Below are positions 1 through 8,323 of a stretch of 64,000 bases of DNA, piece by piece; positions within the stretch are counted from its first letter, which is position 1; every line of letters begins with the position of its first letter. A program made the position numbers and the translations under genes. The notes beneath the pieces were generated by a model. It was given only the letters and a program-made list of their open reading frames with translations, ran no database searches and was not told the origin of the DNA. The stretch is from G963692885 sp964658655 (lineage in GTDB: Bacteria; Acidobacteriota; Terriglobia; Terriglobales; Acidobacteriaceae): NCBI GenBank assembly GCA_964658655.1, contig CAZZZL010000006.1, positions 62,001 to 126,000 on the forward strand, written 5' to 3'.

Positions 1-2237
1 AGAAACTTTCCGTTCCTCTGAATGAGCCGGCCGCTGTGATTACTTATGAGGTTGACGCGGAGCATCCCTTTGACATCGTTGTTCACTTCAATCCGATACT
101 GAACCTCATGTGGCCCGGTTCTATCGGCGGCCAGTACACCCAATGGGACCCGGAAGCCAGCAGCTACGTCATCGGCGAATCCGGTCTGACAGGCGCAGCT
201 GGAAGTGTGTCGGCGGTCGTTGGGTCACCGGAGACCATTGCGCATGATCCTACTGTCAACAGCACCTTCGATACAGGCCAACACTACGCTTTTACTCTCC
301 ATCCTCACACGACGGCCGGCGTATCAGGCACCTCAACGGCAAGTGTCTACATAGCGCAGCTGGCAACAGGGCAATCCGCTGCGGCGGCTATTCACAAATT
401 GATCGGCGCATCTTCGGGGTTCCAAAACGAGGCGGCTGCTCACTATGCCAAGCTCGAGACTGAAGGCGTGCGCCTGCAAACCCCGGACGAGCAGGTCAAC
501 GGCGCCTTCGCCTGGGCTGGGATCGCTCTCGATCAGGCATGGGTGTGTAATCCCCAGCTTGGCTGCGGGATGGTTGCCGGATACGGCCCTTCGCGTTCGG
601 GACGGCGTCCGCAATACGACTGGTTCTTTGGTGGTGATGGCCTCATCGCGACCAATGCGCTTATCTCCGCGGCAAATTACACCCGCGCCCGGGAAGAGTT
701 GGAATTCATTATCAAGTACCAAGATGGCAAGACCGGAATGATCTGGCATGAGCTCTCACAAAGTGCGGGCTACATCGACTGGTCGAAGTATCCCTACATG
801 TTCGTCCATGTCGACATCACCTTCGACTACTTAAAAACCGTCGCGCGCTATGTGGCGGTCAGCGGAGACACACAATTTCTGCGCGATCACTGGACGTCGA
901 TCAGCAATGCCTATCGCTACTGCCAGTCCGTGATTGACCCAAAGGATCACTTTCCCCACATCCCTGCCGGCAAGGAGGGCGGCGACGAACAGCATCGGCC
1001 GGCTGACGATCTTGGCCTGTCCGCAAGCTGGGTTGCCGCCGCTCGCAGCTACGCGGAACTGGCCGCTGCCGCCGGTCGCGATCAGGAGGCATCCGAGGCG
1101 AATCGTCAGGCCGACCTGGCTCAGATCTCCGTGGGCAAGCACTACTGGGATGCGAAGGCAAACTTCTGGCTGGATGGCCACAGCGCGGACGGGACTGCGA
1201 TTTTTACGCGTCGCAGTGGCTTCGGCGAAGCAATCGACCAGCACATCTTCTCTCCGCCGCAGATCAACTCGCTTCTTGAACAGATCGCGTCTGCCGGATT
1301 TCAATCGGACTGGGGAGTTCGAGGGGCTGCTCCCGACACAGCGTCCTACAATTCGTGGTCTTACTCCACTGCCAGCACCACCGCTCCCCAGACTGACTAC
1401 CTTGCCGATGTTTACTGGCAAAATCATCGCCCGGACATCGCCCTCGCCATGTGGAAGACCATTCTGCCCTGGAACTGGCTCGATTCTCCGGGGCACATCC
1501 CGGAACTTCTCGCCGGCAACTTCTACATCGAACAGGCCGAATCTGTTCCTGAACAGACCTGGTGCTCTGCCGCCTTCCTCGACTCCACGATCCGCGGCCT
1601 TCTCGGCATACGAACTATCGCCGCGGAGAATACCATCCATTTCCAGCCCCATCTGCCAGTGGAATGGGACCATGTCTCGGTCGACAACCTGAAGCTGCCG
1701 CACTCCACCATCGGCTTCGATCTTCACCAGGACAGCAGCACGATCGCTCTCGATATGCACAATGAGGGCGGACCCGCATCCATCGACTTCGCTCCAGAGA
1801 TTCCGCTCGGCGCTACGATCATTACCTCGCAGTGCGCCGGTAAGTCCACCACCGCTTTAGTCGAAGAGCACGAACAGGATAAGAACGCCCGCCTGAACAT
1901 TTTGGCGCCATCAGGAAACAGCCATTGTGATATTCATTACAGCGGAGGAGTCGCGCTGATTCTTCCATCGCCCTCTGTGCAACATGGAGATCCAAGCACA
2001 GGGATGAAACTCACCAGCCTTCGTCTCGATGGCCGAAGACTTTCGATCGATGTCGAAGTGAACAGTGCCGCGTCCAATCACTTCCGCATACGAACGCCGT
2101 GGAAGGTGAGGAGTATTGAAGGCGCGCACCTCATACCCAATGCATCAGGTATCTCTACTGTCGAGATCACACCGCCTGCCGGCCCAGGCAATCAATATCT
2201 GAAAACCCGCATTGTCATTGACTTCTCGCCAGACTGA
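1..2237 (+). CDS. Six-hairpin glycosidase, glycogen-debranching-like (5' truncated)
   Basis: The reading frame is already open at base 3 and has no stop upstream of the GTG at 36, so the gene begins before the window and only its C-terminal ~745 residues are visible. The sequence has the feel of an (alpha/alpha)6 barrel of the amylo-alpha-1,6-glucosidase/GH63-like clan. It has a tryptophan- and aspartate-rich segment with WFFGGDG near residue 200, a TGMIWHELSQSAG stretch, and a conserved NSWSYSTAS...DYLADVYW region near residues 440-465. A beta-sandwich-like tail follows from about residue 590. It probably hydrolyses an oligosaccharide outside the cytoplasm, but the signal peptide is off the edge, so location is inferred. 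Family placement is by overall pattern, and the substrate cannot be read from the sequence. The next gene lies on the other strand, convergent. Confidence 0.75.
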   Translation, partial: KLSVPLNEPAAVITYEVDAEHPFDIVVHFNPILNLMWPGSIGGQYTQWDPEASSYVIGESGLTGAAGSVSAVVGSPETIAHDPTVNSTFDTGQHYAFTLHPHTTAGVSGTSTASVYIAQLATGQSAAAAIHKLIGASSGFQNEAAAHYAKLETEGVRLQTPDEQVNGAFAWAGIALDQAWVCNPQLGCGMVAGYGPSRSGRRPQYDWFFGGDGLIATNALISAANYTRAREELEFIIKYQDGKTGMIWHELSQSAGYIDWSKYPYMFVHVDITFDYLKTVARYVAVSGDTQFLRDHWTSISNAYRYCQSVIDPKDHFPHIPAGKEGGDEQHRPADDLGLSASWVAAARSYAELAAAAGRDQEASEANRQADLAQISVGKHYWDAKANFWLDGHSADGTAIFTRRSGFGEAIDQHIFSPPQINSLLEQIASAGFQSDWGVRGAAPDTASYNSWSYSTASTTAPQTDYLADVYWQNHRPDIALAMWKTILPWNWLDSPGHIPELLAGNFYIEQAESVPEQTWCSAAFLDSTIRGLLGIRTIAAENTIHFQPHLPVEWDHVSVDNLKLPHSTIGFDLHQDSSTIALDMHNEGGPASIDFAPEIPLGATIITSQCAGKSTTALVEEHEQDKNARLNILAPSGNSHCDIHYSGGVALILPSPSVQHGDPSTGMKLTSLRLDGRRLSIDVEVNSAASNHFRIRTPWKVRSIEGAHLIPNASGISTVEITPPAGPGNQYLKTRIVIDFSPD

Positions 2238-2321
2238 GTCGCGGCAGGTCATCAAAGCCTCCTGAATGCTCCCGGATCGATCGATCAATCACGGAGCCTC
2301 AAGACACCCTGCACACGCTGA

Positions 2322-4058
2322 TCAGATTTCACCGCGCTTAAGTTGTGCCACGGCATAATTGCATGCGCGAGCAGTCATGGCCATATACGTGAGCGAGGGA
2401 TTTTGCCAGCCCGATGAAACCATGAACGAGCCATCGGTGACGAAGAGGTTATGCACATCGTGCGCCTGGTTCCATTGGTTGAGGACTGAGGTCTTCGGAT
2501 CGTTACCCATACGCGCTGAGCCCATTTCATGGATGCCCTCGCCGGGCGCTGACGGCGCATTGCGCAGGGTGACTTCCTTTGCACCAGCGGCCTCGAGCAT
2601 CTCGGCTGCGGTAGCCTGTGCATCCTGAAACAGCGCCCACTCGTTATCGCGCCATTTGCAGCTGATCTTCATGGCGGGAATGCCCCAGGCGTCCACAGTA
2701 TTTTTGTCGAGTTCCATCCGGTTATCCGGATGTGGCAGGCACTCGGAGAATCCTGCGAAGGTGAAGCGCCATGGTCCGGGCTGGCGTAAGGAGTGTTTAA
2801 ATTCAGCGCCGAAGCCAGCTATCTCGCTGCCGCGGCCCCAGTCGTCACGTGCCCCTCCGCCCTGAAACCCGTAACCGCGAATGAACTTCGGATGCTTCTC
2901 CTTCACGTTGCGAAAGCGGGGTACGTAGATGCCATTGGGACGGTTGCCCAGCTGCATACGATCTTCGTGTCCAGGGATGATGCCACTCGCCCCGCTACCC
3001 ATCATGTGGTCCATCAGGTTGCGACCAAGCTGGCCGCTTGAATTGGCCAGGCCCGTCGAGAATTCCGGCGTTGCCGAGTTCATGAGAATGCGTGCCGACT
3101 CGAGCGTAGAAGCGCAGAGAAACACAACCTTCGCATGAAACTCGATGGCTTGCCTGGTCTGTCCGTCAATAACGCGGACACCGGTGATGCGACGGGTCTG
3201 CGCATCGAAGATAAGGCTGTGGACAACACTGAACGGCCGCATGGTCAGTTTGCCCGTTGCTTCAGCCGCTGGCAGGGTAGAGTGCAGACTGCTGAAATAG
3301 GAGCGGGTAATACAACCGCGCGCACATGGTCCGCAGTAGTGGCAGGCAGCGCGGCCGCGATGCTCCTGCGTCAGGATAGCCGTGCGACCAATCGTCAGGC
3401 GCCGGTCCGGAAACTTCTGCGCTATGACATCGCGCATGTGCAGCTCGGCGCAGTTCATCTCCATTGGAGGAAGAAATTTGCCGTCAGGAAGCTGCGGCAG
3501 ATTTTCCGCCTGGCCGCTGACACCGATAAAGTCTTCAACGTAGTCATACCAGGGTTCAATGTCCTTGTAGCGAATGGGCCAGTCGGTGGCGACGCCATCT
3601 TTCAAGTTGCCTTCGAAGTCGATGTCGCTCCAGCGATAGCTCTGCCGGCCCCACATGACCGATCGGCCGCCAACATGCCGGCCGCGCAGGAAGAGGTAAG
3701 GCTGATCGGGTGGAGTGGTGTACGGATTTTCGAGATCATCGACGAAAAACTTGGCGTTCCACTCGTCCCCGATGTGCTTCTGCCTTTCGCGATGGACCTT
3801 GTCATATTGCCGATCGCGCATTCCGCGAAACTTTACATCCCAGACAGGCACATGCTCGACATAGTCTTTTTCCGGGACGATCGTTTGTCCGGCTTCAAGT
3901 ACCAGCGTCTGCAACCCCTTTTCAGTCAGTTCCTTGGCCGCCCACCCGCCTGTAATGCCCGAGCCGATGACAATCGCATCGTAGGTGTTGGTTCGTCCGG
4001 TATTCAAGTTCGCTGTCTGCGTTTCCGCACCCTGCCTGTCCACCTTCATCATGTTCAT
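2322..4058 (-). CDS. GMC-family FAD-dependent dehydrogenase, large subunit
   Basis: A 578-residue glucose-methanol-choline oxidoreductase of the gluconate 2-dehydrogenase/glucoside 3-dehydrogenase type. The dinucleotide-binding motif GSGITGG sits at residues 32-38. A cysteine cluster CHYCGPCARGC lies in the middle. The C-terminal GMC domain has HEMGSARMG (about 510-518) and WQNPSLT (about 552-558), which include the conserved His and Asn of the active site. It has no signal peptide of its own. The gene upstream encodes the Tat-targeted small subunit, and the two overlap by ATGA at 4055-4058. By family knowledge the large subunit is carried across the membrane with the small one and oxidises a sugar or sugar acid in the periplasm, passing electrons to a cytochrome c. 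No cytochrome gene is next to it, so the acceptor must be encoded elsewhere. The exact substrate is unknown. Confidence 0.9.
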   Translation of the reverse strand: MNMMKVDRQGAETQTANLNTGRTNTYDAIVIGSGITGGWAAKELTEKGLQTLVLEAGQTIVPEKDYVEHVPVWDVKFRGMRDRQYDKVHRERQKHIGDEWNAKFFVDDLENPYTTPPDQPYLFLRGRHVGGRSVMWGRQSYRWSDIDFEGNLKDGVATDWPIRYKDIEPWYDYVEDFIGVSGQAENLPQLPDGKFLPPMEMNCAELHMRDVIAQKFPDRRLTIGRTAILTQEHRGRAACHYCGPCARGCITRSYFSSLHSTLPAAEATGKLTMRPFSVVHSLIFDAQTRRITGVRVIDGQTRQAIEFHAKVVFLCASTLESARILMNSATPEFSTGLANSSGQLGRNLMDHMMGSGASGIIPGHEDRMQLGNRPNGIYVPRFRNVKEKHPKFIRGYGFQGGGARDDWGRGSEIAGFGAEFKHSLRQPGPWRFTFAGFSECLPHPDNRMELDKNTVDAWGIPAMKISCKWRDNEWALFQDAQATAAEMLEAAGAKEVTLRNAPSAPGEGIHEMGSARMGNDPKTSVLNQWNQAHDVHNLFVTDGSFMVSSGWQNPSLTYMAMTARACNYAVAQLKRGEI

Positions 4059-4639
4059 CGGGTCGCCTCCTGGACTGGCACGCAGCCGGCGTGCGGTGGA
4101 ATGATGCTCCTGCCCAGTTCCTGCGAAAAGCCGATCTCAGAGGTGTAATAGCCGGCAAGCGTCAGCTTCTTTACCTGGTAGAAGAAGTTCATGGGCGGCG
4201 GAGTACCTTGCGTCTGCATCGTCTGTTTCTGGCTCGCAGAAAATTCCATGGCGGCAGCGTCGAGATCTTTCATCAACGAGGTCTGTTGGGCCGGTGAGCA
4301 ATCGATAAAAGCCGCCGAAAATTTCTCTCTGCAGCGCGCGTCCACTTCGTCGAGACCGGTCAGGAACGCTCTGCTTTCGGAAGGGTCAAACCATTCCGTA
4401 AGCAAGAGATCGATGAACTCGTTGACCCTTGCGCCCTTGGCGCCGGGCGTATCCGTAGCCGGGATAATCAGTTCAGTCATCGTCGTGACGGTCGCGTCCT
4501 GGTGATGACTCAGTGTTCTCAGGCCGGTCGATTGCGCGACCTGCGCACTCGCCTGCTGAATGATCGTCAAGGCTTCGAGAGGTAGGGCAGAGATAGCCGC
4601 GGCTGAACCCAGCAGCTTGAGTACTTCACGTCGATCCAT
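4055..4639 (-). CDS. Gluconate 2-dehydrogenase subunit 3-like, Tat-exported small subunit
   Basis: I chose the ATG at 4639 rather than the longer frame (4693). It is preceded by a GGAG at good distance and gives a clean twin-arginine signal beginning MDRREVLKLLGSAAA, followed by a hydrophobic stretch and cleavage near ASA. The mature part (about 160 residues) matches the small subunit of membrane-associated flavin dehydrogenases (gluconate 2-dehydrogenase subunit 3 family), which has no cofactor but is needed for export and assembly of the GMC subunit. Its TGA overlaps the start of the large-subunit gene, so the two are translationally coupled. No promoter could be assigned. Confidence 0.85.
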   Translation of the reverse strand: MDRREVLKLLGSAAAISALPLEALTIIQQASAQVAQSTGLRTLSHHQDATVTTMTELIIPATDTPGAKGARVNEFIDLLLTEWFDPSESRAFLTGLDEVDARCREKFSAAFIDCSPAQQTSLMKDLDAAAMEFSASQKQTMQTQGTPPPMNFFYQVKKLTLAGYYTSEIGFSQELGRSIIPPHAGCVPVQEATR

Positions 4640-5269
4640 AGCAACTCCGTTTTTGATAGTACAGCTGCGAGTATGCGATCGTCTTTTCGACAAACCATTG
4701 TAAATATCTATTTGAGCGCCGTTTTATTCACACTGCATTTTGCGAAGGTAAATTATAGGCCCGCGGGTGATCGTGAGCTTCGTGTTACCGGCAGTCTCGC
4801 AGATTACCAGCATCGCGATCAAAGAGGGCAACGACGTTAAATATTCCCAGCAACTCGCCTTGACCCAGACCAAGCAAGTGTTGCCAGCCCGTCTCGGCAT
4901 GAGATGCACAACGACGCTATATTCGGAGCACGGTGAGCAAAGTCACTCCGAACCCGCCCGGTAAGCATAGGCATTGCTTTTCGAGCCTACGTCCGGGATC
5001 TTCAGTCCCAGCAGGCCGAGCGTAGCGCAATGATTCATTACGTGAAAGGAAACTCAAATAAGCCCGGATTAACCGACCGAGATGGCTGCTGTGAAGCGGC
5101 GCAAGGCCATTTGCCCATGGAATGCTTGAGCAATCTCTCACCGAGGTCACATCCGACTTCGATCCCTCAGCACCTTGGGTAAGGTGTGGCAGCCGACCTT
5201 GCCGGCGTCAGCTTCATGCACCGTTGCCAAGCTGCGCCTTCATACTCCACCCTGCAACTGCTCAAAGGC
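4640..5269. other. Intergenic region, no gene seen
   Basis: About 630 bases between the start of the Tat small-subunit gene and the end of the response regulator gene. Short open frames on both strands have no ribosome-binding site and no recognisable sequence. It must hold the promoter of the GMC operon and the end of the sensor/regulator transcript, but I see no convincing hairpin terminator or operator. Confidence 0.5.
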
Positions 5270-6643
5270 TTAAATAGTTTGCGACCCCATCTTTTCGTAC
5301 AGAAGCCTGCGATGAATGCCTAATGCACGGGCGGCTTCTGCTTTATTACCGTTTGCCTGCTTCAGTGCTCTGTCGATGAGCAGGCGCTCCCACGCTTGAA
5401 CCGATTCATGATACGGAAGACTTAACAGCTCCAAGAATTGGTGATCTGAATCAGTTTGAATTCGAGAGATCTCTTCAACCGAAATCAGGTCAGACGTAAT
5501 CGCGCGTCCGCCCGCGCGCAGCACGGCTCGCTCAACGACATGCTCAAGTTCCCGGACATTGCCTGGGAATGCATAGCGTTGAAGTTTGAGAACTGCCTCC
5601 TCTGCGAACCCGGACGGTCGCAGGCCGTGCTGTTGGCTGTAAAAGTTGAGGAAGTGCTCTGCTAACGGCAGAATGTCTGCGCGTCGATCCCGCAGCGACG
5701 GAATGTGAATGGGCACGACGCTCAGACGAAAATACAGATCATTACGAAATCGGCCTGCAGCCACTTCTTCTTCGAGATCACGGTTTGTGGCCGCGACTAC
5801 TCTGAAATCTACCGCGATCGATTCGGTTCCACCGACGCGCTCGAATGAATGCTCCTGAAGAACGCGTAAGAGCCGAGGCTGCATTTGTAAGGGAAGCTCA
5901 CCAATCTCATCCAAAAAGATCGTTCCGCCTTGCGCGCTCTCGAATTTGCCGGCCTTACGGATGAGCGCTCCGGTGAACGCTCCCTTCTCGTAGCCAAAGA
6001 GTTCCGACTCGATAAGGTTCTCTGGAAGCGCTGCGCAATTCACAACAACGAAACGGCCATTGCGATGCTCGCTATGCTGATGAATGGCCTTTGCAACGAG
6101 CTCCTTACCCGTACCTGATTCTCCTGTGATCAGTACCGTTGAGTTTGCTTTCGCGATCCTGCCGATTTCCTTGAAGACGTTCACCATGGCAGCTGAAGAA
6201 CCGATGATCTCTCCTGTGCGAGGACTGACCCCGGCGACCTGCTGTCTCAGTTGGGCAACTTCCTTCTGAAGGGCCGAATGATCAAGAACGCGCCGTATCG
6301 TCGCGAGTACATCGTCAAGATCAAAAGGCTTGGTGACGAAGTCGTAGGCGCCAAGCTGAATCGCGTCGATGGCATTATTGCTTGTCCCGTGAGCCGTGAT
6401 GACAAGCGTTGGCAGATCGACCAGTCGTCCCTCATCTCGTAGAAGCTTCAGCAGCGCCGCCCCATCCATCTCCGGCATTCGCCAATCGCAGAGCAACAGA
6501 TCGAGTTCCTGCGCCTGGATCATCGCGTAGCCTTCTCTACCGTTGGCGGCTGTCAAAACTTCATAGCCAACTTGAGTCAACGCTTCTGACAGGCTTTCCC
6601 TCAAGTTGCGTTCGTCATCGACAACGAGAATTCGTTCTTTCAT
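5270..6643 (-). CDS. NtrC-family sigma-54-dependent response regulator
   Basis: A 457-residue regulator with all three parts of the family. The receiver domain (residues 1-120) has an acidic pocket at D9/D10, phospho-acceptor D53 and conserved K105. The AAA+ domain has Walker A GESGTGKE, the sigma-54-contacting GAFTGA loop and Walker B GGTIFLDEIGEL. A Fis-type helix-turn-helix lies at the very C-terminus (NKAEAARALGIHRRLLYEKM). ATG 6643 was chosen because it overlaps the TGA of the kinase gene (ATGA) and starts directly at MKERILVVDD; the longer frame adds only a kinase-shadow extension. It should activate sigma-54 promoters after phosphorylation by the kinase encoded upstream. A candidate sigma-54 promoter lies at 12718-12733 in this window. 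Confidence 0.95.
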   Translation of the reverse strand: MKERILVVDDERNLRESLSEALTQVGYEVLTAANGREGYAMIQAQELDLLLCDWRMPEMDGAALLKLLRDEGRLVDLPTLVITAHGTSNNAIDAIQLGAYDFVTKPFDLDDVLATIRRVLDHSALQKEVAQLRQQVAGVSPRTGEIIGSSAAMVNVFKEIGRIAKANSTVLITGESGTGKELVAKAIHQHSEHRNGRFVVVNCAALPENLIESELFGYEKGAFTGALIRKAGKFESAQGGTIFLDEIGELPLQMQPRLLRVLQEHSFERVGGTESIAVDFRVVAATNRDLEEEVAAGRFRNDLYFRLSVVPIHIPSLRDRRADILPLAEHFLNFYSQQHGLRPSGFAEEAVLKLQRYAFPGNVRELEHVVERAVLRAGGRAITSDLISVEEISRIQTDSDHQFLELLSLPYHESVQAWERLLIDRALKQANGNKAEAARALGIHRRLLYEKMGSQTI

Positions 6644-8223
6644 ACGATTGCCTCGTCTGTCTTTGCTTCCTTGGCGGTCCACCGCTCTTCCTGGCGCCGC
6701 GGCAACGCCAGGTCCGCAACAGTGCCACCATGGGCAGCGCTTTTCAGCGTTAAATGTCCATGATGAGCGCGGACAATTTCCTTGGCAATGGAAAGTCCCA
6801 ACCCGGTCCCGTGTGCCTTCGTCGTGAAAAAGGGATCGAAAATTCTCGTTGCCGTGCCTGGCTTCATTCCTGTTCCATTGTCTTCAATCCGGATATGCAC
6901 GTTGTCGCTGTCGAAGAGGACTGACACAATGATCTTCCGCACCTCCACCGGGCTACCTTCGAACGATTCCATCGCATTCCGGACGAGATTCTCAAGTACC
7001 TGACGTAATTTCAATGCATCACCCGGAACCGTCATTTCATCTGAAGGCTTGAGAGTGAATTGGATAGACGCGCCTTCAGCTTCCGGCCTAAGCGATGCAA
7101 GCAGGTCCTCGCAAAGTGCTGTCGGACTAAAGGTCTTCATCTGAAGCTGGATGGGCTTGGCGAGGTATAGAAGGCGGTCCAGGACCCCGTTGAGCCTATC
7201 GATTTCTTCAAGCGTCAATTTGGCAGAACGATCCAGTAACTCCGGGTCTTTGCTGCGCATCGACATCTGCGCGCGCAGGCGGATGGTTGCCAGCGGATTG
7301 CGTAATTCATGGGCAACGCCGGCAGCCACCTGGCCTAATGCTGCGAGCCGCTCTTTGTGGTGGAGTTGCTCCACAAGTTGACGCTCCTGTTCAATCTTCT
7401 GTCGGAGAGAAACTCCGAGCCGGTCGATGCCCGTAAGGATTCCGTTCAACTCGGCGGTGCTGACATTCCCCGATCGAGGCTGGTTCAAGTCCGCTTCCAT
7501 GTCTGCGAGCCGGTTCTGAATGATGGAAACGTCTGCGTGAACGTTCCGAGTAATCCAGAAAGCGAGTCCAACACAAGCCGTGGCGGCGAGACCGAAGCAG
7601 CTTAGGCCCAGAAGTGCTTGTAAGTCTCTTCCAGACTCGACATCATGAAGACGATGCATGCCCCAGACGCTGCCCACCACTTTGCCGTCCATCCAGATAG
7701 GAACCGCTCGAAAGAGCACCACGTCCTTCTGGCCTCTGAAAACAAATCCAGCCGGCTTTCCAGTTGTAGCAGCCTGTTGAGCAATGGAGAGAATCGTCGG
7801 GCGCTCGCGAGGAGGAATATCCTGCTTCGGCCCTGGACCGTCCTTCGTAGGAAAGGCGTATCCGAGCAGATTGCCTGTTGCGGAGGAAAAGAAACCTCCC
7901 TCGACCCCAGGATCACTCTGGAAGGCATTGGTGGTAAAGATGCGAAGGACTTCGTCTGCGGGCGGGTTTGGTTCTTCATTTAGCGCCTTTAGAGCTTCGC
8001 TGTTTGTCGGCGATTGGATAGCCGTCGAGTAATTCCTGGCAAAGGTAGTAACGACTGTAAGCAGATGCGACGTGGATCCGCTGATGATGGTGGATTGAGT
8101 CTGTCGGAGTAGTAGAAAGAAGCCAGTGATGGCGGAGACGAGCAAAATACATACAAGCAGGGCCAGCAGGAAAATGCGGCTGCGGAGGCTGCGAAGCACA
8201 CGGTTTGGATGGAGCCTGCTCAT
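6640..8223 (-). CDS. Membrane sensor histidine kinase, NtrB/AtoS-like
   Basis: A two-membrane-segment sensor kinase. A first helix lies at about residues 15-40, and a periplasmic sensing domain of ~165 residues follows. The second helix is near residues 203-224. A linker with HAMP or coiled-coil character leads to a HisKA domain with phospho-acceptor His at about 305 (AAGVAHELRNPLATI). The HATPase domain has N box NLVRNAMES, G1 box EDNGTGM and G2 box GTGLGLSIAKE. Start 8223 (MSRLHP) is preferred to the TTG nine bases upstream because an AGG lies at suitable distance. The gene overlaps its cognate regulator by 4 bases. The ligand is unknown. An inverted repeat at 8281-8299 just upstream could be an autoregulatory site. 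Confidence 0.93.
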   Translation of the reverse strand: MSRLHPNRVLRSLRSRIFLLALLVCILLVSAITGFFLLLRQTQSTIISGSTSHLLTVVTTFARNYSTAIQSPTNSEALKALNEEPNPPADEVLRIFTTNAFQSDPGVEGGFFSSATGNLLGYAFPTKDGPGPKQDIPPRERPTILSIAQQAATTGKPAGFVFRGQKDVVLFRAVPIWMDGKVVGSVWGMHRLHDVESGRDLQALLGLSCFGLAATACVGLAFWITRNVHADVSIIQNRLADMEADLNQPRSGNVSTAELNGILTGIDRLGVSLRQKIEQERQLVEQLHHKERLAALGQVAAGVAHELRNPLATIRLRAQMSMRSKDPELLDRSAKLTLEEIDRLNGVLDRLLYLAKPIQLQMKTFSPTALCEDLLASLRPEAEGASIQFTLKPSDEMTVPGDALKLRQVLENLVRNAMESFEGSPVEVRKIIVSVLFDSDNVHIRIEDNGTGMKPGTATRIFDPFFTTKAHGTGLGLSIAKEIVRAHHGHLTLKSAAHGGTVADLALPRRQEERWTAKEAKTDEAIV

Positions 8224-8280
8224 GTAAATCAACCTGTGTGGGTAGCTGACGGTACTGCTTTTGTCTCTTTGCTCTAAGGG

Positions 8281-8299
8281 ATGGAACGTTTCATTCCAT
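8281..8299. promoter_or_regulatory. Inverted repeat upstream of the kinase/regulator operon
   Basis: ATGGAA, 7-base spacer, TTCCAT: a perfect 6-bp dyad 58 bases upstream of the kinase start and 25 bases past the end of TonB receptor 1. It has the size of an activator half-site pair for NtrC-type regulators. Binding by the adjacent regulator is inference. Confidence 0.35.
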
Positions 8300-8323
8300 T
8301 GTCATCGATAGGCACCCGACATG

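Noticed and set aside
3135..4148. Long + strand frame of 337 codons opposite the GMC dehydrogenase
   Set aside because: The opposite strand carries a complete GMC protein with all motifs and an ATGA-coupled partner; the frame is a GC-driven antisense shadow without family likeness or ribosome site.
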